Both the position numbers and the translations under genes were made by a program. From positions 4,265,021 to 4,329,020 of the forward strand of contig CP051238.1 of the NCBI GenBank assembly GCA_017794925.1: a DNA stretch of 64,000 nucleotides, written 5' to 3'. The notes under the pieces are model-generated. The model had not been told where the DNA came from. It saw only the letters and a program-made list of their open reading frames with translations, and did no database searches. The stretch is from Aestuariibacter sp. (lineage in GTDB: Bacteria > Pseudomonadota > Gammaproteobacteria > Enterobacterales > Alteromonadaceae). Below, piece after piece: positions 54,392 to 63,201 of this stretch (positions are counted from its first letter, which is position 1; every line of letters starts with the position of its first letter).

Positions 54392-54542
54392 AGTACCGAT
54401 CCCCTAACGCTTATTACTTCTTATATATAAAAGCAGTGCCTGCGATTGTAGCCCGAATTATTTCTTCCATGCAAAGCACAAACAACATTGTTAAACACAC
54501 GTTAACCAGTTGATAAAATAAATTCAAACCAATAAAATAAAT

Positions 54543-54554
54543 TTGGTTAACCAC
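54543..54554 (+). promoter_or_regulatory. GntR-type operator between the regulators
   Basis: TTGGTTAACCAC, one base off the TTGGT-N2-ACCAA palindrome. Confidence 0.6.
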
Positions 54555-54687
54555 TTAACCATTAAAATCAGATAAAAGTTTTATCCACGTATCCATTTAA
54601 CAGATAGCGACATACTTTATTTCATTATAAACCTTACTTGTCATGCTACCCACTAATTGTATGACATTTTTATAGTAGATTACAAAA

Positions 54688-54698
54688 TGGTATGACCA
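54688..54698 (+). promoter_or_regulatory. TGGT-N3-ACCA site before GntR copy 2
   Basis: TGGTATGACCA, 28 bases before the start. The 3-base spacing is like PdhR/LldR sites and differs from the other operators here. Confidence 0.5.
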
Positions 54699-54726
54699 AC
54701 TAGTAGAATCAATTCGAGAACTAACC

Positions 54727-55458
54727 ATGAAAACAAGGCGCCTTTTTTGGAAAATAGTCGATAATGTCGAAGCGTTAATAGATTCCGGGATATACCCTTG
54801 CGGGAGTCGTTTACCCCCGGAGCGAGAGTTGGCAGAGATGTACGATGTAAGCCGCCCCACTATACGCGAAGCCATTATAGCGTTAGAAGTTCGGGAACGG
54901 ATTGACGTAAAAACGGGGTCAGGGGTCTATGTAAGTGCCCATCAGCAAAATACTGACACAACATGTTCAATCAGTGCCTTCGAGCTAACTCAGGCCCGAG
55001 CTCTGGTAGAGGGAGAAGCAGCAGCACTTGCAGCGCATGCCATCTCAAAACAGGAACTAAATGAAATACGTCAGACTATTGAGGATATGAAAGTGCCAGA
55101 AAAAGCAGATCATGCAGATTCTCGCTTTCACCAGCTAATAGCGCTATCAACAAAAAATAATGCGCTGGTGAACTGCGTAGAAAACCTATGGCGACTGAGA
55201 CGAACTTTACCTCAGGTCGCGGAAGCTTATAGTCAGGTTTGTTCAAAGAGCAATGAAAGCCGCTTGCGCGAACACATTTGTATCTTTAATGCCATTTCCT
55301 CCCATGATGCCTGTGCAGCCAGACGAGCCATGCATAGCCATTTTGACCGACTCATTAACGCACTGTTTGATGCCAGCGAAACAAAAGCAATGGAAGAAAT
55401 CAAAAGAAAAACTGATGAGACACGCGATCTATACTCACTCTCGCATTTGCAAAAATAG
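54727..55458 (+). CDS. GntR/FCD transcriptional regulator, alginate locus (copy 2)
   Basis: 243 residues, same length as the divergent copy. The recognition region (PPERELAEMYDVSRPTIREA) is identical, while the FCD domain differs more. The two probably bind the same operator and respond to different ligands, or one antagonises the other. The N-terminus MKTRRLFW parallels MKKRRRFW of copy 1, showing an inverted duplication. A hairpin terminator follows. Confidence 0.9.
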   Translation: MKTRRLFWKIVDNVEALIDSGIYPCGSRLPPERELAEMYDVSRPTIREAIIALEVRERIDVKTGSGVYVSAHQQNTDTTCSISAFELTQARALVEGEAAALAAHAISKQELNEIRQTIEDMKVPEKADHADSRFHQLIALSTKNNALVNCVENLWRLRRTLPQVAEAYSQVCSKSNESRLREHICIFNAISSHDACAARRAMHSHFDRLINALFDASETKAMEEIKRKTDETRDLYSLSHLQK

Positions 55459-55769
55459 TTATCAGAGGATATTGCGTCGTCATCTCCCAAAGAAAAAAGG
55501 GCAAGATGCCCTTTACTTTTCTTCTTAGGGTACTCAGGTGAGTTTGTTTTTAACGCAAAAAAATATTACCAATTTGTCTACCAATGTCAATTTTTATATT
55601 CTAGGAAACGTAGCCTGAGCCAATACACACCGTTATCGCTCAGCATGAAAGACAGCACACTCCAATAAACTTTTCCCTTTTCCGGAACTTAAACTACATT
55701 TATTGCTAACAACGTGTTAACAGTTGGCACAGGGATGATTTGCCTCAGGAAGTTTTATTCGGAGTCCCT
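55459..55769. other. Intergenic region before the chemoreceptor
   Basis: 311 bases. It holds the terminator of the GntR gene and two direct ACCAAT half sites at 55568-55573 and 55580-55585. No gene and no clear promoter; a FliA-type promoter was looked for and not found. Confidence 0.6.
55494..55526 (+). terminator. Terminator of GntR copy 2
   Basis: Stem AAAGGGCA/TGCCCTTT with loop AGA (55496-55514), then ACTTTTCTTCTT. Confidence 0.8.
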
Positions 55770-57689
55770 ATGTCTATCCAGCGCAAATTCTTAGCCGCAA
55801 TCTCTGCTGTCATTGCTGCATTTGCTATCGTTATTGCCATCATTACTGTGTTCACTACCGCGTCTGCTGTCGACGATCAGGTCGAGAAGCAAAAGCAACA
55901 GGTAGCAGATCGACTGCTAAATATCCTTACTGTTACCGATAGCCTCATGCATGAGCGGGTTAAAAGCAGTATGACGCTGTTGAAACAACGAGGCCTTGAG
56001 ATCGGCATGCCATCCCAGGCTGATAACGTTATGGTTAAGGAAACGTCTGCGCGGCAACTATTACTTGGTAGTCGACCCCAAGCCAACGACTTTACGCTGG
56101 TCGATAACCTGACCGCCGTTATGGGCGGCACCGCCACGTTATTCAGCAAGACCGGCGACGACTTCATTCGGGTCAGTACCAACGTGATAAAGGACGGTCA
56201 GCGAGCTATAGGCACTAAGCTTGCGCCGCAAGGAAAAGCCATGGCAAAAATACGCCAGGGCACAGCATATTATGGTGCCGTGGACATTCTTGGTAGCCCC
56301 TACCTCACTGGCTATGAGCCTATGAAAAACGCCTCCGGTCAGGTTATAGGTATCTGGTATGTAGGCTATTCAGCAGATCTGAACGTATTGGAACAGGCCA
56401 TTAGCCAAAGTCGCTTACTGGAAGAAGGGTTTGTCGCACTCCGTGATGGAAAAGGCAATATTCGGATGCATTCCAGTCATGTCAATGATGGAGACGTAAA
56501 GCAAGCGCTAAATGATAGTGATACCTGGTCTACCGTGATTGTTCCCTTTGAAAAATGGGGCTACGATTTGGTGCTTGTCGCATCGGAAAGTGAAAAGTCG
56601 ACAATGGTAGGGTCTGCCGTCTTCTCCGTACTGATTAAAATTATTCTCGCCAGTGGCGCTGTACTGGCGACTATCTTTGTGCTAATCAATCATATTGTCG
56701 GTAAGCCCCTGAATGAATTCATCCGGGTAGTTGACGATCTTGCTTCTGGCGAAGGGAACTTAACGTTCCGCTTTAATGCATCTCGTAGCGACGAATTCGG
56801 CCAGATGTCTAAAGGGTTCAATAAGCTACTCGAACAGTTACAACACACCCTGCAATCGGTAGCATCGGCGACGGATGCAATGCTCAATCAATCTCAGCAA
56901 TTAAATGATACTGCGCAACGCTCAAGCAACAGCGTATCTGCATTGTCAAACGAGTCCCAGGCGATCGACAGCGCAATTTCCCAACTACAGCAAAATGCCG
57001 CCGCGGTGTGTGAAAACATCGACCGAGCATCAGAAGCAGCCTCTGCAGCAGATACAGATACCCGAACCAGCGTGAGTGTCTTAACTGCAACAATAAAAGA
57101 TATTGAAGCTCAGGCTCAGGATGTTGATGCCTCAGTGCAGGTCATTAATGAACTGGCCAAAGCCAGCGAAGAAATCAGTGGCGTGATGGATGTAATCCGC
57201 AATATTGCCGAACAAACTAACCTGCTAGCACTGAATGCCGCAATTGAAGCTGCTCGGGCCGGTGAGCAAGGCAGAGGCTTCGCCGTTGTCGCTGACGAGG
57301 TCCGGTCACTCGCCAGCCGCACACAAACGTCTACGGAAGAAATTCGGATTATGATTGAACGATTACAACAGGGTAGCCGTGAAGCGTCTCAAAAAATGGA
57401 GAACAACAAAGAAAATGCCTATGCCACAGTATCGGTAACTCAGAATGCAGGTACCTCACTTGAAAAGTCACTTAGTGCCGTTGCAACCATAACCCACCTT
57501 AATCAGGAAACCTCGACCATGGCAAGTCATCAAAACGATATCGCCAGCGAGGTAAATAAACGTTTGAGTGGTATTCAAAGCGTTGGCCAGGAGAATCTGA
57601 CCTATGCCGCAAGTGTCTCAGAAAACTGTAATAAGCTGGTTCAACAGATCCAGCAAATGCAGCAACAGTTAACGCGTTATCGATTTTAA
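55770..57689 (+). CDS. Methyl-accepting chemotaxis protein, Cache type
   Basis: 639 residues from ATG 55770 with GGAG upstream. TM1 (about 8-30) is followed by a Cache sensor domain (Cache_3-Cache_2-like, about 35-280, with YYGAVDILGSPYLTGYEPM), TM2 (about 285-310), HAMP and the signalling domain with the conserved hairpin tip EQTNLLALNAAIEAARAGEQGRGFAVVADEVR (cut here for length, about residues 488-520). There is no CheR-docking pentapeptide. Its place beside the alginate locus makes a uronate or other carboxylate ligand possible; this is inference. Confidence 0.9.
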   Translation: MSIQRKFLAAISAVIAAFAIVIAIITVFTTASAVDDQVEKQKQQVADRLLNILTVTDSLMHERVKSSMTLLKQRGLEIGMPSQADNVMVKETSARQLLLGSRPQANDFTLVDNLTAVMGGTATLFSKTGDDFIRVSTNVIKDGQRAIGTKLAPQGKAMAKIRQGTAYYGAVDILGSPYLTGYEPMKNASGQVIGIWYVGYSADLNVLEQAISQSRLLEEGFVALRDGKGNIRMHSSHVNDGDVKQALNDSDTWSTVIVPFEKWGYDLVLVASESEKSTMVGSAVFSVLIKIILASGAVLATIFVLINHIVGKPLNEFIRVVDDLASGEGNLTFRFNASRSDEFGQMSKGFNKLLEQLQHTLQSVASATDAMLNQSQQLNDTAQRSSNSVSALSNESQAIDSAISQLQQNAAAVCENIDRASEAASAADTDTRTSVSVLTATIKDIEAQAQDVDASVQVINELAKASEEISGVMDVIRNIAEQTNLLALNAAIEAARAGEQGRGFAVVADEVRSLASRTQTSTEEIRIMIERLQQGSREASQKMENNKENAYATVSVTQNAGTSLEKSLSAVATITHLNQETSTMASHQNDIASEVNKRLSGIQSVGQENLTYAASVSENCNKLVQQIQQMQQQLTRYRF

Positions 57690-57702
57690 GATGAAAAATC
57701 AA

Positions 57703-57721
57703 TGCGCCCTTCAAGGGCGCA
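57703..57721 (+). terminator. Hairpin after the chemoreceptor gene
   Basis: Stem TGCGCCCTT/AAGGGCGCA with a single-base turn, 14 bases past the stop. T-tract weak. Confidence 0.45.
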
Positions 57722-57749
57722 CTTCACGTTTCGGAGATTCAAACGAAAC

Positions 57750-58475
57750 TTAGATAGTGTAGTCTAGCGTACAAGGAATATAGTTTTTGAACGCTTGTGC
57801 GATTTTCTCAATATCCATGAGTATAATGTCATGGTGACAACAGCCAAGAGAACTCACCGCTTTACTACAATAAACCTCGCCCTGATTATGTGACGCCGTT
57901 AAGGAAAAAGCCTCTGTATCAAAAGTCACTATATTACTGACAGCGGACACTAGCAGGCCAACAAATGGCGTTGTGTTATTACCTTTCATGATGAGAATTC
58001 TGACTGACTCAGCCGGATTAGCCTTCGGAAGCCTCGCCATATCAGTTAGGTTTAAAACCGGGACAACCCTGCTTTCCCAGTTAACACGCAGAACATAGGG
58101 AGCGATTAGACAATCTGAACCACGCAGCGAATCAGGGGCGCGAATAATGGCTATCACCCGTTCATTTTCAATACATACCGCTTTGTCATCTAACGAAGCA
58201 CATAAGTAATCTTGTCTGTTAGCGTGGACGTATGTGGCAGAAATGTTCTGTAGCTCTACATCTTGAGCGCCGGGCTTATCAGTCTTGTCTGAAGAATCTG
58301 AACCCGATTCAAATAGTCTTTTACTGTCTATACCGTCAAGTCCGGTAAAATACGCCTCAAATTCTTGCTCTGAATATTCTTGTGCCAGTAATTGATTGAT
58401 AATCTGCGAAGTGTCCCTTCTCTTCAATAAGTGGCGATAATTCACCTGTAGGATTGAAGAACCTGAAACTGACAT
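57750..58475 (-). CDS. CheW-domain protein with N-terminal extension
   Basis: 241 residues from ATG 58475 (MSVSGSSILQ), with AAGG upstream. The C-terminal part (about 90-235) resembles CheW: VVPVLNLTDMARLP, then ILIMKGNNTTPFVGLLVSAVSNIVTF. The N-terminal 85 residues are polar with no known domain. It may be a scaffold that couples receptors and kinase, or a ParP-like protein. Convergent with the chemoreceptor, suggesting a local chemotaxis module. Confidence 0.78.
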   Translation of the reverse strand: MSVSGSSILQVNYRHLLKRRDTSQIINQLLAQEYSEQEFEAYFTGLDGIDSKRLFESGSDSSDKTDKPGAQDVELQNISATYVHANRQDYLCASLDDKAVCIENERVIAIIRAPDSLRGSDCLIAPYVLRVNWESRVVPVLNLTDMARLPKANPAESVRILIMKGNNTTPFVGLLVSAVSNIVTFDTEAFSLTASHNQGEVYCSKAVSSLGCCHHDIILMDIEKIAQAFKNYIPCTLDYTI

Positions 58476-58884
58476 ACCCTCACCTTCTGTTGTGTACATA
58501 CTAAACCACGCTTTAAATTTAACGTATTCCTACAACATTAAGGTATTATTCTAAATACCCAGACTACAATAATAAAACCTAAAAAACTTGAAAATTTCAA
58601 AATATGTGCATTAAAGAAAACATACCAAAACACATTAATGTCATCATTGTCACATAAAGTGTATAAAAATAAATATCTTAAGATACTGTCTCATAACCAA
58701 AGGTATCGTTAGCGAATAATCTAGCAAGTAACTTATACTTAAGTATAAATAAAAATTTTTTTGCCTTACAGCAAATTATCAACAGAATCTGTCTAAACGG
58801 CATTCAATCAATAATTTAATAAATATGAAAAAGGGAGCATGGAGCTCCCTTTTTCATTTGAGGTTGAAATGGAACAGAATCACA
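58476..58884. other. Intergenic region, CheW-like to mutT
   Basis: 409 bases, very AT-rich, no gene. The mutT terminator lies at its end (58828-58854). I see no other structure. Confidence 0.6.
58828..58854 (-). terminator. Terminator after mutT
   Basis: AAAAAGGGAGC and GCTCCCTTTTT pair across a five-base loop; on the minus strand the T-tract follows the stem, 30 bases past mutT. Confidence 0.85.
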
Positions 58885-59280
58885 CTACGCTTGCAAATGC
58901 AGTTTTAGCGCGTCAATTATTTCTACATTTGCGGCAGGGAAATCCTTTGGATCCAGAGCAGTTACTGCGACCCACTTACCAATCTGCCCTTCATTTCCAA
59001 TCGGATCACCGATAAAACCGTCAACAATAAAAACAATCAGGCGAACCTGCTTATCACCATAATCATGAGCAATAGTCACTAACGGCTCGGTATGTGTTAC
59101 GACAATAGCAATTTCTTCCTGAAGCTCCCGCGAAAGCGCCTTTTCAGGGGATTCCCCTGACTCAACCTTACCACCGGGAAATTCCCACTTGCCGCCCTGA
59201 TGCTTATCATTTGCCCGTAAGCACACAAAGGTCTGGTGACCTTTCATCACTACGCCAACTGCGACTTCAACGACTTTCAT
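58885..59280 (-). CDS. mutT: MutT, 8-oxo-dGTP pyrophosphatase (Nudix)
   Basis: 131 residues from ATG 59280 with GAGGTG upstream; the longer frame runs back through secA and was rejected. The Nudix box GGKVESGESPEKALSRELQEE (shortened: G-x5-E-x7-RELQEE) is at about residues 38-58. MutT removes oxidised dGTP. It follows secA, the standard arrangement. Confidence 0.95.
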   Translation of the reverse strand: MKVVEVAVGVVMKGHQTFVCLRANDKHQGGKWEFPGGKVESGESPEKALSRELQEEIAIVVTHTEPLVTIAHDYGDKQVRLIVFIVDGFIGDPIGNEGQIGKWVAVTALDPKDFPAANVEIIDALKLHLQA

Positions 59281-59292
59281 ATTCACCTCAAA

Positions 59293-59317
59293 CGAAAAAG
59301 GGGCAATACTGCCCCTT
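59293..59317 (-). terminator. Intrinsic terminator of secA
   Basis: Stem AAGGGGCA/TGCCCCTT with loop ATAC (59298-59317); on the minus strand TTTTTC follows. It lies 22 bases past the secA stop and before mutT, so mutT may be expressed by read-through. Confidence 0.75.
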
Positions 59318-59338
59318 CTGAACTTTAAATATAACCAG

Positions 59339-62059
59339 TTACGATAACTTACCGTGACATTGTTTGTACTTTTTACCGGACCCGCATGGGCAAGGGTCGT
59401 TACGGCCAACTTTAGGGCCTGTGCGCGGCACTGCAGCTTGTGCTGCCTGAGGGCCACTCGCTTCCGGTCCAGGTTCGCCATCGGCGCTGGCATGCTGATA
59501 GTTCTTAGGAACATCATCGGCCTGGCGACGTTGCTCTTCTACTTTTTCGACGTCAGATTCGGCACGCACCTGAACCCGGCTCAAAATAGTAATCACTTCC
59601 CCTTTCAATGCTTCCAGCATGCCTGAGAACAATTCAAAGGCTTCGCGCTTGTACTCTTGCTTAGGGTTCTTCTGCGCATAACCACGCAAGTGAATACCCT
59701 GACGCAAGTGATCCATGGCAGCCAAATGTTCCTTCCAGTGACTGTCCAGATTTTGCAGCATAACGGCTTTTTCGAATTGACGGAGTACCGCTTCACCTAC
59801 CATGTCTTCCTTCGCTTTATAGGCAACAGCAAGCTCCTCAAGAATTTTCTCGCGCAATTTCTCTTCATATAGCTTGTCGTCGTCATCCAGCCACTTCTGA
59901 ATAGGCGCATCTAAAGCAAAATCAGCTTTAAGGCGCTGTTCCAGGCCGTTCACATCCCACATCTCTTCAAGGGACTGTGGTGGAATATACTCATCCACAA
60001 CACCGCCAATTACATCTTCGCGAATCGCCTGAATGGTTTCACTAATATCGCCCTCGTCCAGCAATTCATTACGCTGTTCGTAAATGACCTTACGCTGATC
60101 GTTTGCTACATCATCGTACTCCAGTAATTGCTTACGAATATCAAAGTTACGGCCTTCAACTTTGCGCTGTGCGTTTTCTATAGCACGGGTAACCCACGGG
60201 TGCTCAATAGCTTCGCCACGCTCCATACCCAGGCGCTTCATCATGCTCGCCATTTTCTCTGACGCGAAAATACGCATCAGGGCATCGTCCAGCGACAGAT
60301 AGAAACGCGAAGAACCCGGGTCGCCCTGACGACCTGCGCGACCACGCAACTGGTTGTCAATACGACGGGACTCATGACGCTCTGTACCAATAATGTGCAA
60401 ACCGCCAGCAGCCAGTACAGCTTCGTGGTCCTTTTTCCACGCTTCTTTTATTTTAGCAATCTGCTCTTCAGTAGGTGTTTCAACCTTAGCAACCTCTGCC
60501 TGCCAGTTACCACCTAATACGATATCCGTACCACGACCAGCCATGTTAGTAGCAATGGTGACCGCACCAGGACGACCCGCCTGTGCAACAATGTCGGCTT
60601 CCTGGGCGTGGAATTTGGCATTCAGTACCTTGTGCGCAATCTTCTCTTTCTTGAGAATACGAGCTATCAACTCAGAGTTCTCAATGGAAATTGTTCCCAC
60701 CAGGACTGGCTGGCCACGTTTCACACAAGCCTTGATATCTTCAACAATGGCCTCGTATTTTTCCTGAGCCGTCAGGTAAATTAAATCCGCTTTATCATCA
60801 CGTACCATAGGACGGTTGGTTGGAATAACCACCGTCTCCAGACCATATATATGCTGGAATTCGAAGGCTTCGGTGTCGGCGGTACCTGTCATACCAGACA
60901 ATTTTTCATACAGACGGAAGTAATTCTGAAAGGTAATCGATGCCAGCGTCTGGTTCTCGTTTTGAATCTTCACACCCTCTTTGGCTTCAACAGCCTGATG
61001 TAAGCCTTCAGACCAACGACGGCCTTCCATAGTACGGCCAGTGTGTTCATCGACGATCACGATATCGCCGTCTTTCACGATATAGTCGACGTCTTTAGCA
61101 AACAGCTTATGTGCACGCAGAGCAGCATTGATGTGATGCAGCAGCGAAATGTTACCCGCGTCAAACAATGACTCGTCTTCTGGCAACAAACCTTCGCGCT
61201 TCAGGATTTCTTCAACGTGAACCTGGCCGTTTTCAGTCAGGTGGATCTGTTTGGCCTTCTCATCGATAGTGTAATCACCGTCGCCGTGCTTATCCTCTTC
61301 GTCTTCTTTGTCCTGTTGAACCAATTCAGGGATCACGCGATTGATTCGCATATACAGTTCTGAACTGTCTTCAGCAGCACCAGATATAATCAGTGGCGTA
61401 CGTGCTTCGTCGATTAATATGGAGTCAACTTCGTCGATTACCGCAAAATACAATTCGCGCTGCACACGGTCTTGCGGGCTAAACGCCATATTGTCACGCA
61501 AGTAGTCGAAACCGAACTCGTTGTTTGTACCATAGGTCACATCTGCCTGGTACGCTTCGCGTTTTTGATCCGGTGCCATACCGGGCACGTTGCATCCTAC
61601 CGTCAGACCCAAAAACTCAAATAAGCTTCGGCTCCAGTCGGCATCACGACGCGCCAGATAATCGTTTACAGTAATAACGTGAACACCGCGGCCAGTCAGC
61701 GCATTCAAATAGGTCGGTAATGTCGAGGTCAGGGTTTTACCTTCACCGGTACGCATCTCGGAGATTTTACCTGAGTGCAATACCTGACCACCCAGCATCT
61801 GTACATCGAAGTGACGCATGCCGTACACACGCTTACTGGCTTCCCGAACAACGGCGAAAGCTTCAATTAAAATATCGTCAAGCGTCGCACCGTCTTTCAG
61901 TCGTTGCTTGAATTCTTCAGTCTTCTGCTTCAGTGCGGCGTCGTCCAGTCCTTCAAACTCGGCTTCCAGAGCATTTATGGCGTTAACGTGCTTTTGTAAT
62001 TTTTTTAATAGTCGGTCGTTTCGACTGCCAAAAACTTTTCTGAGAATGCTTGCAAACAT
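59339..62059 (-). CDS. secA: SecA, preprotein translocase ATPase
   Basis: 906 residues, full length. Walker A MRTGEGKT is at 102-109, with DEVDSILIDEARTPLIISG following, and the zinc-binding C-terminus is CPCGSGKKYKQCHG. SecA drives Sec-dependent export through SecYEG. Upstream is an M23 peptidase rather than a SecM-type leader, so regulation by SecM arrest is not evident. mutT follows. Confidence 0.98.
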   Translation of the reverse strand: MFASILRKVFGSRNDRLLKKLQKHVNAINALEAEFEGLDDAALKQKTEEFKQRLKDGATLDDILIEAFAVVREASKRVYGMRHFDVQMLGGQVLHSGKISEMRTGEGKTLTSTLPTYLNALTGRGVHVITVNDYLARRDADWSRSLFEFLGLTVGCNVPGMAPDQKREAYQADVTYGTNNEFGFDYLRDNMAFSPQDRVQRELYFAVIDEVDSILIDEARTPLIISGAAEDSSELYMRINRVIPELVQQDKEDEEDKHGDGDYTIDEKAKQIHLTENGQVHVEEILKREGLLPEDESLFDAGNISLLHHINAALRAHKLFAKDVDYIVKDGDIVIVDEHTGRTMEGRRWSEGLHQAVEAKEGVKIQNENQTLASITFQNYFRLYEKLSGMTGTADTEAFEFQHIYGLETVVIPTNRPMVRDDKADLIYLTAQEKYEAIVEDIKACVKRGQPVLVGTISIENSELIARILKKEKIAHKVLNAKFHAQEADIVAQAGRPGAVTIATNMAGRGTDIVLGGNWQAEVAKVETPTEEQIAKIKEAWKKDHEAVLAAGGLHIIGTERHESRRIDNQLRGRAGRQGDPGSSRFYLSLDDALMRIFASEKMASMMKRLGMERGEAIEHPWVTRAIENAQRKVEGRNFDIRKQLLEYDDVANDQRKVIYEQRNELLDEGDISETIQAIREDVIGGVVDEYIPPQSLEEMWDVNGLEQRLKADFALDAPIQKWLDDDDKLYEEKLREKILEELAVAYKAKEDMVGEAVLRQFEKAVMLQNLDSHWKEHLAAMDHLRQGIHLRGYAQKNPKQEYKREAFELFSGMLEALKGEVITILSRVQVRAESDVEKVEEQRRQADDVPKNYQHASADGEPGPEASGPQAAQAAVPRTGPKVGRNDPCPCGSGKKYKQCHGKLS

Positions 62060-62152
62060 TGTGTTGGTATTTCCACTGCTGTAATCAAAAATAACCAGCG
62101 ACCGGCATATCCGGTGCTCGTCGCGAATCAGACTGGTTTGATAGAGATTACG

Positions 62153-63043
62153 TTACTTGTTGTAAACGTAAGGAAGAGGATCGACTTTCTGGCCGCTTTT
62201 GATGACTTCATAATGCACATGCGCACCCGTCGAACGGCCGGTACTACCCATTTGTGCAATAACCTGACCTTTGGTGACCAAATCGCCTTTGTTAACCATA
62301 AGCGAGTCGTTATGTCCGTAGCGCGTCACGAGCCCGTCACCGTGCTCAATCTCCACCAGTTTGCCATAACCGTACCTGTCACCTGACCAGGTTACTATGC
62401 CTGCGGCAGTAGCAACGACATCGTCACCCACTTCGCCGGCGAAATCCAATCCACTATGCATTGCAGGCTGACCCGTAAACGGATCGGCACGCATGCCATA
62501 ATAGGACGACAACCATCCTTTCTCTATCGGACGACCCGATAAACTAATCTGTTCATCTATATGGTGCCCGGTAACCAATCTTTCAAGGGCTTCCAGTTGC
62601 TGTTGCTTATACTGCAACTGACTGCCTAATTCTTCTATAGGTGTAAGTAACCTGTCCTGTTCTTCCTGTAGCTGTTTAGCGACAGATACTGACGCTAAGC
62701 CGAAATCCTGCACAGACTGCTCATCAATGCCCATTGCTTTTGCCAGCACCTGGGTTTTCGCATCAATTTTGTCGAGGGTAATTCTCATCGCACTGAGCTG
62801 TTCTGTCAGCGCTTTTACTTGCTCATTCGTCGCAGACTTTAATGCATCGACTTCTTGTTGCTCGGCTTCAAGCACATTTTGAGCAACTTTGACACGGGCG
62901 AAATTTTCGAGGGAAGAATCAGTTGAACGGCTGGAAACTAACACAAACAGCGACGACAATACGGTGAGGCTCACAATTGAGCGCACGCTCATACTGTGAC
63001 GAACCCGTCTTTTTTTGCCTATAAATGTGACTGTTAATTTCAT
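62153..63043 (-). CDS. M23-family peptidoglycan endopeptidase-like protein
   Basis: 296 residues. An N-terminal membrane helix (about 22-40) is followed by a long coiled-coil-like region (about 50-165) and a C-terminal LytM/M23 domain. Zinc ligands are visible in HSGLD and HVHYE, so the enzyme may be active. Proteins of this kind cut cross-links or activate amidases in the periplasm. It lies between lpxC and secA, a place occupied by secM in enterobacteria; this arrangement is common in Alteromonas and Shewanella. Confidence 0.9.
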   Translation of the reverse strand: MKLTVTFIGKKRRVRHSMSVRSIVSLTVLSSLFVLVSSRSTDSSLENFARVKVAQNVLEAEQQEVDALKSATNEQVKALTEQLSAMRITLDKIDAKTQVLAKAMGIDEQSVQDFGLASVSVAKQLQEEQDRLLTPIEELGSQLQYKQQQLEALERLVTGHHIDEQISLSGRPIEKGWLSSYYGMRADPFTGQPAMHSGLDFAGEVGDDVVATAAGIVTWSGDRYGYGKLVEIEHGDGLVTRYGHNDSLMVNKGDLVTKGQVIAQMGSTGRSTGAHVHYEVIKSGQKVDPLPYVYNK

Positions 63044-63163
63044 CGCTGTGTCTTATGTGCACTGATGTGCGTCGCGTTCTTTCGTTCTAATTAGTGTTAC
63101 AAACTTGCTAAAAATAACACGTTTTGCGCTATTTTAGCGAGATTTCCTTTAAATAAACAACAA

Positions 63164-63189
63164 AAAAGCCGCCCTAAAGGCGGCTTTTT
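63164..63189 (-). terminator. Intrinsic terminator of lpxC
   Basis: Stem AAAAGCCGCC/GGCGGCTTTT with loop CTAAA (63164-63188); on the minus strand T6 follows. It lies 13 bases past the lpxC stop. Confidence 0.9.
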
Positions 63190-63201
63190 AAGCAAAATCT
63201 T

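Larger units (their letters stand above)
54392..54726. other. Region between the two GntR genes
   Basis: 335 bases, AT-rich, no gene. It contains TTGGTTAACCAC (54543-54554), ACCAAT half sites near 54528 and TGGTATGACCA near the copy-2 start, so autoregulation is likely. Confidence 0.7.

Noticed and set aside
55686..55710. FliA promoter before the chemoreceptor
   Set aside because: TAAA is followed by a GC-AA-like box at the wrong spacing (7 rather than 11).
62060..63201. SecM-type arrest peptide between lpxC and secA
   Set aside because: The gene there is an M23 peptidase with zinc ligands, and I saw no other small secreted frame.
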